Origin: Flavobacterium sp. ZT3R18
GTDB lineage: Bacteria > Bacteroidota > Bacteroidia > Flavobacteriales > Flavobacteriaceae
Assembly (NCBI RefSeq): GCF_007097385.1
Contig: NZ_VJZS01000015.1
Location: 17,100-81,099, forward strand
Length of the DNA: 64,000 bases
Reading direction: 5' to 3'
A program made the translations under genes and the position numbers. The notes beneath the pieces were generated by a model. The model did no database searches. It was not told where the DNA came from and saw only the letters and a list, made by a program, of their open reading frames with translations. Shown piece by piece: positions 19,220 to 27,557 of the stretch (positions within the stretch are counted from its first letter, which is position 1; every line of letters starts with the position of its first letter).

Positions 19220-19702
19220 TTGGATATAATTTTTATAGGTTTATTACTTTGTTTACTAATTGTATTTTTTCAAGATTGGGAATACCGTGCAATTCATGTG
19301 CTTTTACCTATACTGATTTTTCTCTCGTCCTATTTGATAGTAAAGCTTGAAAATAACCTTTCTAACAAAATAATACTACTAAATGCATCCTTTTTTTTAA
19401 TCACTCTGAGCATATTAACCATTTATATGAGTTTAAAAAACAAACGCTTTTTAAATCCTTTTCAGAACTATTTTGGATTAGGTGATTTGTTGTTTTATAT
19501 TACAATTACCCCATTATTCAATCTTAAAAACTACATTCTCTTTTTTATACTTTCAATGCTTTTCGCTATTTGTTTACAGTTTACATTGAGAAAAAAAATG
19601 AAACACAATACGGTTCCTCTAGCTGGATTTTCGTCCTTATTTTTATTTATAATTCTTGCAATGGATAGTTTATTAAGCCTCCCAAAAATCTCTGTGCTAT
19701 AA
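19220..19702 (+). CDS. Minimal type IV prepilin peptidase (A24), TTG start
   Basis: The protein has 160 residues, far shorter than PilD/GspO (about 270-290), and lacks the N-terminal cysteine-containing methyltransferase region. It is a multi-pass membrane protein. The two catalytic aspartates of the GxGD aspartyl peptidase family are visible: D19 in FFQDWEYR and D89 in FGLGDLLFY (G86-L-G-D89). The start is TTG 19220, 1 bp after the major pseudopilin stop; no in-frame ATG precedes D19. The stop overlaps the ATG of gspE. It probably cleaves the four pseudopilin-like proteins encoded here, all of which have Ala at -1. Confidence 0.85.
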   Translation: MDIIFIGLLLCLLIVFFQDWEYRAIHVLLPILIFLSSYLIVKLENNLSNKIILLNASFFLITLSILTIYMSLKNKRFLNPFQNYFGLGDLLFYITITPLFNLKNYILFFILSMLFAICLQFTLRKKMKHNTVPLAGFSSLFLFIILAMDSLLSLPKISVL

Positions 19703-21105
19703 TGCAAACTATAATAGTTCATCCAGAAAACCAGCATGTTTTGTCCAATGACATAGCAAATCAGTATAGAGTATTACCAAAAACCACATCAGATTCTGGT
19801 TTAGAACTTTATATAGATGAATCGAATAACAATCTAGACACGAAAGAAGAATTAGAACTTTTTCTTGGAAAAAACATTATCTTAATCTCGTTTGATTCAT
19901 CAGAAATTGAAAAAGCATTATCAATTTACTATCGTAAAGAACGACATACGAGTTCAAGTAAATCGATTAATGTTGACAAAGGTGATTTTCTTGAAAATTT
20001 ATTAGGAGAAGCAAAATCTCTAAAATGCAGTGATATTCATTTTGAAATTTATGAAGATTCGTCTAGAATTCGGTTTAGAATTGATGGCCAATTAATCGAG
20101 CGTTATAAAGTTGAAAGAGACAATTATCTAGAATTAGTCAATAAAATAAAGATAAAAGCTAAACTCAACATTACTGAAAAACGTTTGCCTCAAGATGGAA
20201 GAATTACAAACGATTCATTTGACATAAGAGTCTCTATTTTACCCACTTTATTTGGGGAAAAAATAGTCATGCGTTTGCTAGGACAAGATGCCTCAAATAT
20301 TGATTTGAATACTCTTGGTCTTCAACAAGAAGAATTAGAAAACTATTTAGAAGCAGTAAAAAAACCGAACGGAATAATTTTAATAAGCGGTCCAACTGGA
20401 TCTGGAAAAACAACAACTCTATACGCTACTCTGAGATTACTCAATGACAGTAAAAGAAATATTGTTACGGTAGAAGATCCAATTGAATATACACTAAAAG
20501 GAATCAATCAAGTTCAATTAAAAGAGGACATCGGACTTACTTTTTCAACTGCTTTAAAATCGTTTTTACGACAAGACCCTGATGTAATTATGCTAGGAGA
20601 AATTCGTGATTCAGAGACCGCATTAATGGCGATTAGAGCATCATTGACAGGTCATTTAGTATTATCAACCATTCATACCAATTCCGCAATTGGAACCATT
20701 TCAAGATTAATCGACATGGGAGTTCCATCGTATTTGATCGCCGAAACTTTAAACCTTTCGGTTGCTCAACGATTAATAAGAAAATTATGTGATGATTGTA
20801 AAAAAGAAATTGAGTGTAATAAAAAAGATTTTCCTAATAATTTTCAATTCCCTTATGAAATTTCTAGTTATTATAAAGCAGTAGGGTGTAACAAATGTTA
20901 CCATACTGGCTATAAAGGAAGAACAGCTATTTATGAAGTTTTACCGATTGAAAACACTATCGTTGAAGCCATAAAAAACAATACAATATCAAAACAATTT
21001 AACACTAACGATAACTACAAATCATTGTCAGAAAAGGCATTTGATATCTTATCAAAAGGAGAAACGGCACTAGAAGAAATTTATTCTATTTTAATAAACA
21101 TATAA
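19702..21105 (+). CDS. gspE: GspE/PilB-family assembly ATPase
   Basis: The protein has 467 residues. The N-terminal domain is shortened compared with E. coli GspE-type proteins. Walker A is GPTGSGKTT (230-238, Lys236). It is followed by VTVEDPIEYTL, the Walker B region DPDVIMLGEIRDSETA, and the His box GHLVLSTIHTNSA. A four-cysteine zinc site (C363, C366, C396, C399) is typical of GspE/PilB and absent from retraction ATPases. It should power pseudopilus assembly from the cytoplasmic side with GspF and GspL. Start and stop abut the neighbouring genes. No PilT-like retraction ATPase occurs in the window. Confidence 0.95.
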   Translation: MQTIIVHPENQHVLSNDIANQYRVLPKTTSDSGLELYIDESNNNLDTKEELELFLGKNIILISFDSSEIEKALSIYYRKERHTSSSKSINVDKGDFLENLLGEAKSLKCSDIHFEIYEDSSRIRFRIDGQLIERYKVERDNYLELVNKIKIKAKLNITEKRLPQDGRITNDSFDIRVSILPTLFGEKIVMRLLGQDASNIDLNTLGLQQEELENYLEAVKKPNGIILISGPTGSGKTTTLYATLRLLNDSKRNIVTVEDPIEYTLKGINQVQLKEDIGLTFSTALKSFLRQDPDVIMLGEIRDSETALMAIRASLTGHLVLSTIHTNSAIGTISRLIDMGVPSYLIAETLNLSVAQRLIRKLCDDCKKEIECNKKDFPNNFQFPYEISSYYKAVGCNKCYHTGYKGRTAIYEVLPIENTIVEAIKNNTISKQFNTNDNYKSLSEKAFDILSKGETALEEIYSILINI

Positions 21106-23019
21106 ATGCTCAAACAAATTATTTACGTTCTAATTGGTTTATTTTTCACAAATACTATTATTGCGCAACAAGATATAAATGAATTAGTTAAAAATTTTGA
21201 TGCAATGTCAGCACAAAATAAAGGACTTGAAGAATCTATAAAAATTGATATAAATGGACTTACACTTCATGACTTCATTTCAACTATCGCAGAAGATCAT
21301 CAATTAAATGTTGATGTTGATCAAAGCTTAAATCAAATGGTATCCAATAATTTTTTTGATGTAAAAGTCAAAGACGTATTTATACATTTAGTTCAAAAAT
21401 ATGATCTCGAAGTAACTTTCAGAAACAACATTATCATTTTCAACAAAAGAGTAGAAAAAATTGTAGTTCCGAAAAAAACTGCCAAAATAATTGATGTTAC
21501 CTATAATCCGTTAAATGATTTCTTGTCTGTTAAACTAGAAAACGACACCTTATCATCTGTTATTAAAGAGATTACAAACAAAACGAATAAAAATTTAATT
21601 TTGGCACCAGCCATAAGAAGCATAACGGTTTCTGCCTATATATTAAATCGACCATTTGATCAAGTAATACAAATGATTGCAAAGTCAAATGATTTATTAG
21701 CTACAAAAGATGATAATGGTATTTATTATATTGAAAAAAACAATATAGAATCTACCATGAATTCAACAAATAGCAATTCAAATTTAAAAGCCAAACAACC
21801 TAAAGCTGCAGTAGGGCTACCAGGGTATTATGATGTTTTGACAAATAAGAATGGATTACTATCTGTAAAAGCATATGCAGCTGATGTTGCAGATTTAATA
21901 ACTGAATCCGCAGAAAAACTAAAAATTAATTATTTTTTTTATAACAAACCAGAAAACGAAAAAATAACACTATCAGTAGAAAATATAACATTTGATGACC
22001 TTTTAGAACAAATCCTTGAAGGAAAAAAATACACCTTCAAAAAGCAAGGCGAATTTTATTTAATAGGAGAACAAATTGCTGAAGGATTAAGAGTAACTGA
22101 ACTAATACAGATGGAAAACAGATCCATAGAACTGGTTCTTGGCTCTTTACCAAAAGTATTTTCAGATAAATTAGAAATAAAGGAATTTACAGAATTAAAT
22201 GGATTAATAGTTTCTGGATCAAAAAATACAGTTGATGAATTAAAATTATACATTAAACAAATAGACAAAATTGTACCTATGGTTCAAATTGAGGTAATTA
22301 TTGTTCAATATAATAAATCCTATTCTATTCAAACAGGAATGAAGGCTGGGATAGATAGATTAAATAAGGTAGTTACCAGTGGGACAGTATTCCCCACCAC
22401 AGATGTTGTAATTAATTCATCTTCTCTAAATACTCTAATTGACGCCTTTAATGGTTTTGGCATTTTTAAATTAGGAAAAGTTGCAGAATCGTTTTATGCC
22501 AATTTAAAATTACTTGAAAATAATTCTATAATTAATGTAGAGTCAACACCAAAAATTGCTACAATCAGTGGTCATGAAGCTAAATTATCAATAGGTGAAA
22601 CCAGTTACTATTTCGAACAAACTAATCGATTAATAAATAACAACATAGGAAATGACGTTTTGAATTCAGGCACTTGGAAATCTACAGATGCAAATCTAAG
22701 TTTATCCATAAAACCCTTTGTATCAACTGATGAAAATGTAACTTTAACCATCGCTGTAGAAAAAAGCTCCTTTTTGGCAAGAGCTGGTCAAGATGCGCCT
22801 CCTGGAAAGGCTACGCAAAAGTTTGAATCCCTGGTTAGGGTAAAAAACAATGAAATGATTTTATTAGGAGGGCTAGATGAATTAAAAAAAGAGAATTCTG
22901 GAACAGGGACTCCCTTAATTTCTAGAATACCTGTTATTAAATGGTTTTTCAGTAGTCGACAAAAAGGTAAAAGCACGTCAAAATTACATTTATTCATCAA
23001 GCCAACGATAGTATATTAA
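21106..23019 (+). CDS. gspD: GspD/PilQ-family secretin
   Basis: The protein has 637 residues with a signal peptide (about 1-20, ...TNTIIAQQ). Several N-domains follow: an STN-like N0 (GLTLHDFISTIAEDHQLNVDVDQ), a second repeat (LSSVIKEITNKTNKNLILAPAI) and a third (FDDLLEQILEGKKYTFKKQ). The C-terminal secretin domain includes PMVQIEVIIVQYNKSYSIQTGM, INVESTPKIATISGHEAKLSIGE and the end NEMILLGGLDELKKENSGTGTP...LHLFIKPTIVY. It should form the outer-membrane gate. It begins directly after the gspE stop and overlaps the GspL-like gene by 1 bp. No separate pilotin with a recognisable family was found; the downstream lipoprotein is a candidate. Confidence 0.93.
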   Translation: MLKQIIYVLIGLFFTNTIIAQQDINELVKNFDAMSAQNKGLEESIKIDINGLTLHDFISTIAEDHQLNVDVDQSLNQMVSNNFFDVKVKDVFIHLVQKYDLEVTFRNNIIIFNKRVEKIVVPKKTAKIIDVTYNPLNDFLSVKLENDTLSSVIKEITNKTNKNLILAPAIRSITVSAYILNRPFDQVIQMIAKSNDLLATKDDNGIYYIEKNNIESTMNSTNSNSNLKAKQPKAAVGLPGYYDVLTNKNGLLSVKAYAADVADLITESAEKLKINYFFYNKPENEKITLSVENITFDDLLEQILEGKKYTFKKQGEFYLIGEQIAEGLRVTELIQMENRSIELVLGSLPKVFSDKLEIKEFTELNGLIVSGSKNTVDELKLYIKQIDKIVPMVQIEVIIVQYNKSYSIQTGMKAGIDRLNKVVTSGTVFPTTDVVINSSSLNTLIDAFNGFGIFKLGKVAESFYANLKLLENNSIINVESTPKIATISGHEAKLSIGETSYYFEQTNRLINNNIGNDVLNSGTWKSTDANLSLSIKPFVSTDENVTLTIAVEKSSFLARAGQDAPPGKATQKFESLVRVKNNEMILLGGLDELKKENSGTGTPLISRIPVIKWFFSSRQKGKSTSKLHLFIKPTIVY

Positions 23020-24206
23020 TGATTCCGATTCTAACTAAAATAATAAAAATCAACGAACTACATGTTGTAGGAATCATTAAAAACGAAAATGAAGAGCTAT
23101 ATCATGTCTTAACTGTTAAAAAAAGGGCAAATAAAGTAGATATTGTCTCTATGTCATCTTTTTCTAAATTTGAAGACCTCAAAAAAAATATAGATCAAAA
23201 TTTTCCGTTACTATTATTTATTGATGGAAAGGGGGTATTAAACAAGGCTATTGATTTCAATAATGAAGCAGATGTAAGCTGGTACAAAAACATAGATTTA
23301 AACTCAATATATCACACCAGTCTAAAAGGCTTAAACATTGACTTTATAAGCTTTAGCAGAAAAAATATTATAAATGACACCATTACGAAATTTAGAAAAA
23401 ACAATTTTCAAATAATTGATGTTTATTTAGGAGCTTTCATATCAGCAATATTGATTAATTCTATAAAAAAAGAAACAATCCTTTCAAATGATTTATTATT
23501 AGAATTCAAAAATGGCAAATTACATAACTTTGTAAAACAAACTGATTTTACAAAAAAAGAAGATTACATTATAGGAAAAGAAACAATTACTAACACATAC
23601 TTGCCTTTATATGCCACTGTAATTGATTTTTTTATTCAATCTAAGGAAATTTCAAAAGCAAAAATTGAAACTTTAAACACAGATGAAATTATATATAAAA
23701 AAGCTTTTAAATATTTGGGGATCTCAATTCTAATTGGCTTTTTAATTTCCCTTTTGGTAAGCTTTATTTTAATACAATATTATTCATCAAAAAATGCTGA
23801 CCTTACTATTCAAAATATTTACACCGATAAGAATTATCAGCAAACTTTAGATTTAGAAAAGCAAAAAGAAAACAAACAAAAAATATTATTAGAGTCTGGC
23901 TTTTCCTCTTCAAAGTTTCTATCCTTCTACTCTTATGAAATCATTAAAATAGTCCCACAAGATGTCTCTTTAACTGTTTTAGAAATAACTCCATTAACTA
24001 AAGAGCCAAAAATAAACCAAAAATTAATTTTTGAATCAAATACTATTAATGTAAAAGGAGAAACTTTGAATGAATCATCATTTAACACATGGATGGAGCG
24101 TTTAAAAAAAATGAATTGGCTAGAAAATTTTGAAATTATTAGTTTTAAAAAAGACAAAAAAAACGTATCTCAATTTGAAGTAAAAATTGCAATCAAAAAT
24201 GTTTGA
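23019..24206 (+). CDS. GspL/PilM-PilN-like inner-membrane assembly protein
   Basis: The protein has 395 residues. A cytoplasmic domain of about 225 residues is followed by one transmembrane helix (YLGISILIGFLISLLVSFILIQYY, about 231-255) and a periplasmic domain with a coiled coil (DLEKQKENKQKILLES) and a ferredoxin-like end (VSLTVLEITPL...INVKGETLNESSFNTWMERLKKMNWLENFEIISF). This layout, and the position directly after the secretin and before a PilO/GspM-like protein, fits GspL or a PilM-PilN fusion. Sequence similarity is too weak to see conserved nucleotide-binding motifs. Overlaps both neighbours. Confidence 0.7.
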   Translation: MIPILTKIIKINELHVVGIIKNENEELYHVLTVKKRANKVDIVSMSSFSKFEDLKKNIDQNFPLLLFIDGKGVLNKAIDFNNEADVSWYKNIDLNSIYHTSLKGLNIDFISFSRKNIINDTITKFRKNNFQIIDVYLGAFISAILINSIKKETILSNDLLLEFKNGKLHNFVKQTDFTKKEDYIIGKETITNTYLPLYATVIDFFIQSKEISKAKIETLNTDEIIYKKAFKYLGISILIGFLISLLVSFILIQYYSSKNADLTIQNIYTDKNYQQTLDLEKQKENKQKILLESGFSSSKFLSFYSYEIIKIVPQDVSLTVLEITPLTKEPKINQKLIFESNTINVKGETLNESSFNTWMERLKKMNWLENFEIISFKKDKKNVSQFEVKIAIKNV

Positions 24207-24723
24207 AAAATATTCCTATAAGAAAAAAAATTTAGCATTACTAGTTTTGACTTTTATAATTGCAATAACAGCATACAAAAGATCATTTCACACATTAGTT
24301 CAAGTAATGAAAGAGTACAATACTTTATCAAAAAAAAATGAAGATGTGAATAAAAAATCTGGTAATTCAAATAATTTACATGAAGAAGTAGCCTATTTAG
24401 ACAGGATAATTGGCAAAGAGGGTGTGTCAAAAGAGGCTATTCAACAAGAAATTGTAAACTTCACATCGAAAAGACATCCTGAAGTATCAATTAACATTTT
24501 AGAACCAATACACCTTTTTCAAGATGAAAACCATACTATTATCACAAATCAACTGGATGTTACAGGTAACGTTAATCAACTACTACAATTGGGTTATGAT
24601 TTTGAGAAAAATTTTAGTTATTCAAGAATAGTAAATATGCATTACTACATCTCAAAAAAAAACAACAAAACAGATCTTTTACATTTTAAAATTATATTTC
24701 AAAATTATGAAAAAAATAAATAG
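24199..24723 (+). CDS. GspM/PilO-like inner-membrane protein
   Basis: The protein has 174 residues from ATG 24199; a TTG 12 bp upstream is in frame but less likely. One N-terminal transmembrane segment (LALLVLTFIIAITAY) is followed by a coiled coil (VMKEYNTLSKKNEDVNKK) and a small alpha/beta domain (HPEVSINILEPIHLFQDENHTIITNQLDVTGNVNQLLQLGYDFEKNF). That architecture is the PilO/GspM one. It overlaps the GspL-like gene by 8 bp and the lipoprotein gene by 17 bp. Confidence 0.7.
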   Translation: MFEKYSYKKKNLALLVLTFIIAITAYKRSFHTLVQVMKEYNTLSKKNEDVNKKSGNSNNLHEEVAYLDRIIGKEGVSKEAIQQEIVNFTSKRHPEVSINILEPIHLFQDENHTIITNQLDVTGNVNQLLQLGYDFEKNFSYSRIVNMHYYISKKNNKTDLLHFKIIFQNYEKNK

Positions 24724-25663
24724 AGTTTCATTAATCGCAATTGCATTACTTTTATTTTCTTGCGACGACATCTTAGAAAAAAACATAATAAATGATATGG
24801 TAGAACTTATTTCTCCTATAAATTTCAAAGAAACAGAAAGTAACGTGGTGATTTTTAAATGGAATAGTCTTACTAAAGTGAATAAATATCGCATCCAAAT
24901 CTTTAAAGTAGACAAAATAAAAATATTAGACACATTGATAACCAAAACAAATTTAACATATCCACTGCCTCAAGGTGAATACCAATGGAGAGTAAGAGGC
25001 GAGAATTTCGCATACCAATCTTCCTATTCAATTCAAGCTGACTTCTCTGTAATTGAATCAACTGATTTGAGCAAACAACAAGTAATTTTAAAAAGTCCCG
25101 CAGATAATTATTACACCAAAAGTAGCACCCTAACATGCAGTTGGACAGCGCTTACATTGGCCGATTATTATAAGTTTGAATTACTAAATATGACCAATGG
25201 AGAAACTGTAGTTTTTCAGGATACAAATATAATAAATCCTACTCTTATAATAAACAACACTAATTTAAGTGCCGAGGCTAAATACAAATGGAAAGTAAAA
25301 GGAGTAAATGGAACATCTGAAACACTATTTAGTACAAGTACATTTTCAGTTGACAGAACCAGTCCTAACCAACCTAGTAACACTCTTCCTGCACAAAATG
25401 CCTCCTTTACAATCAATCAATCAATCAATTTTAGTTGGTCAATACTAGCAGATATAGGTGCTATTCAATCGCCCATTTCATATACAATAGAATTCTCAAA
25501 CGATGTGAATTTTACAACTATAATCCAAAAAAACATCGTTTCAACCGCTACATTTGAAAAATCCTTTACATTAATTGGAAATTATTATTGGAGAATTAAA
25601 GCTACTGATCTAGCAGAGAACGTGAGTATTTATAGTACTCCCTTTAAATTCATAATTAAATAA
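24707..25663 (+). CDS. Lipoprotein with fibronectin-III-like domains in the secretion operon
   Basis: The protein has 318 residues. A short signal peptide ends in the lipobox LLLFSC (Cys at about residue 19), followed by DD. Three FnIII-like units follow (for example FKWNSLTKVNKYRIQIFKVDK...GEYQWRVRGEN; CSWTALTLADYYKFELLNM...AKYKWKVKGVN; FSWSILADIGAIQSPISYTIEFSNDVNF...GNYYWRIKATD). It overlaps the GspM-like gene by 17 bp, so it belongs to the operon. It could be a surface component, a substrate-binding part or a pilotin-like partner of the secretin. No classical pilotin sequence is seen, so the role is open. Confidence 0.75.
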   Translation: MKKINRVSLIAIALLLFSCDDILEKNIINDMVELISPINFKETESNVVIFKWNSLTKVNKYRIQIFKVDKIKILDTLITKTNLTYPLPQGEYQWRVRGENFAYQSSYSIQADFSVIESTDLSKQQVILKSPADNYYTKSSTLTCSWTALTLADYYKFELLNMTNGETVVFQDTNIINPTLIINNTNLSAEAKYKWKVKGVNGTSETLFSTSTFSVDRTSPNQPSNTLPAQNASFTINQSINFSWSILADIGAIQSPISYTIEFSNDVNFTTIIQKNIVSTATFEKSFTLIGNYYWRIKATDLAENVSIYSTPFKFIIK

Positions 25664-25692
25664 TCAAATTTTTTAAATTTTCAATCATCAAT

Positions 25693-26202
25693 ATGAAAAA
25701 GAAAATAAATATTGCTTTAATCTTAATTGTTTTGACAGTGTGGGGTTTTGTTGCATCAAAAACTTTAAGCCAATATTTCTTTTTAGATAAAAAAACGATT
25801 AACGGTGCGAAATTTAATTCCAAACTAACCATTAACAAGATAAATAAGGACACTTTCGCCTTAGGTAATATTGCACGAGATCCTTTTTTAAACAAAGAAA
25901 GCAAAACATACATTTCTTCATCCTCTAAAAAGCAATATTTTAAAAAAGTAACTATAAAAAAAGAAGTTAAAAATGCACTTGTAAAACAAAAAGAGTTTGT
26001 AATCTGGCCCCAAATTTCGTATCATGGCTATATTAATTCTAAAGATAGAAATAGCGAGTTATTGATTCTAGTCGACGTAGATAAAAAACTATACAGATTA
26101 AAACTAAATCAGCAATCGGATGGAATAACATTGAAAAAAGTGTTTAAAGATTCTATTGAATTAGATTTCAATAGAGAAAAAAAAATATTTCGATTAAATT
26201 AG
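25693..26202 (+). CDS. GspC/PilP-like periplasmic linker protein
   Basis: The protein has 169 residues. One N-terminal membrane anchor (INIALILIVLTVWGFVA) precedes a linker containing NIARDPFL, the short motif that often precedes the HR domain of GspC and PilP. A small beta domain follows (ISYHGYINSKDRNSELLILVDVDKKLYRLKL...GITLKKVFKDSIELDFNREKKIFRL), consistent with an HR/PilP fold that contacts the secretin N0 domain. It is the last gene of the operon, 29 bp after the lipoprotein gene. No PDZ or coiled-coil end as in some GspC proteins. Confidence 0.75.
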   Translation: MKKKINIALILIVLTVWGFVASKTLSQYFFLDKKTINGAKFNSKLTINKINKDTFALGNIARDPFLNKESKTYISSSSKKQYFKKVTIKKEVKNALVKQKEFVIWPQISYHGYINSKDRNSELLILVDVDKKLYRLKLNQQSDGITLKKVFKDSIELDFNREKKIFRLN

Positions 26203-26596
26203 TTTTGAATTCCTAAAAAATCTATCTTATCATGAGAACAAGAATAATTTACTAATCACACCTATAAACACAAGCTTTTCTTAGTTCGGTTTAAGCTAGC
26301 ATTTTTTAGTACACAATGGTGTTCAATAATAAATCTGATAGTTTTTGTATCTGCAACACCTTCTCAATTAGATCAACAAAACATATAAAAACATTAGTAA
26401 ACAAATATTAATTTATGTTTTTATTACAGCTCCACTTTTCTTAATAATGATCTAACCAAAACATGTTTCAACAAAAATCAATCATTATTTATTTCATGAT
26501 GATCAATTTTCATCTACTTTTAGCAATATAGAAACTTTGAAAATTACCCCATTGGTAACACTATTCTTAAATAGCATATTGTACTCCCCTAAATTA

Positions 26597-26918
26597 CTAG
26601 AAAAATAATAAAGGCTGCGGAGCCTTTTTCTCCGCCAGTAGGAAAACAAATGGTTTCAACGCCTCGCAAATCTTATGCGTACAGGTTTTCCACTGGTGGT
26701 TATACCAATAAAGTTCATTAGATGCCTTTCAGAGATCAATTTTAAAATCTCAAAATAAATCACTAAAAATTGCTGGAGCGCTTTTATAATTATATAACTG
26801 TTCGACTGTAGCCCCATCGATTCCACTGGGAAAGATAATCCAATTATCTTTCTTAAACTTCTGAATAGCTCACTCAAAACCCTCTAAGAATAGGACGCAT
26901 CTATCCTTCGACAAGGAA
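26597..26918 (-). pseudogene. Decayed coding remnant of unknown family
   Basis: One minus-strand frame reads SLSKDRCVLFLEGFE, stop, AIQKFKKDNWIIFPSGIDGA and onward to YNYKSAPAIFSDLF, stop, DFKIDL, stop, then KASNELYWYNHQWKTC to EALKPFVFLLAEKKAPQP and a final stop. It keeps protein-like composition with three internal stops in about 105 codons. I do not recognise the family. An alternative open frame of 73 codons covers part of it and is judged spurious. Confidence 0.4.
26610..26629 (+). terminator. Possible rho-independent terminator
   Basis: AAAGGCT, loop GCGG, AGCCTTT followed by TT gives a 7-bp stem with a T run. It lies about 400 bp after the last secretion gene, so if it ends that transcript the 3' untranslated region is long. 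It also lies inside the decayed coding remnant and could be chance. Confidence 0.35.
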
Positions 26919-27557
26919 AATTATATAATGTTAAATTATTTTACACCTTTATTACAACTATTTTGAGAATATTTTCTTTAAAATACTTCAGAGGAACAAT
27001 AAACGACATCCAATGGTATAGATATCTGTTTATGCTTTATTAATAAAATCATGAGCTGCGAATTACATTTAAATTGATTGCTTTTGATAAAAAAAACGAG
27101 GAATAAGAGGTGAGATTATAAATCCGCACATTATTTCTATCTAATGTGGAAAACCGTAAAATTAAATAAAACACAAAGGCTATTTTTGATTTTCTGATTG
27201 TAATGAACTGATTATAAATATCGAGCAATAGTTTATAGAAAACACCTAGCTAACTGTTCATTATTTGAATAGGTTATTGATTCAAAAATAATTAGTTTTA
27301 CGTTTTAACGGCTTTCAACTTCCATAATTTTAAATTAGTATATGTCTTTAGATTTATCAAAAACAGTAGTTGAAGTAATACCTTTAGGAACAACTATTTA
27401 TCCGACCTCATCACCATTAAACGAAGTAAATAGTAATTATAGATAAAAACCACAATGGCTATATGATTTTTTGATACGCCGTTGAATCTTTAAGAAATCG
27501 AATAGTAGAAATTTTATTGTGGTTTAAAAAAAACACGAAGAAAACAAATAATTTATA

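Larger units (their letters stand above)
26203..27557. other. Gene-poor spacer between the secretion operon and the restriction island
   Basis: About 1.35 kb without an intact gene. It contains a decayed minus-strand coding remnant (26597-26918), a hairpin with a T run (26610-26629), a 34-codon open frame at 27342-27446 (MSLDLSKTVVEVIPLGTT...), and otherwise AT-rich sequence in which I see nothing. It has the look of a site of gene loss or island insertion. Confidence 0.5.

Noticed and set aside
26656..26877. 73-codon minus-strand open frame
   Set aside because: A different frame of the same stretch reads as a more protein-like, but decayed, sequence.
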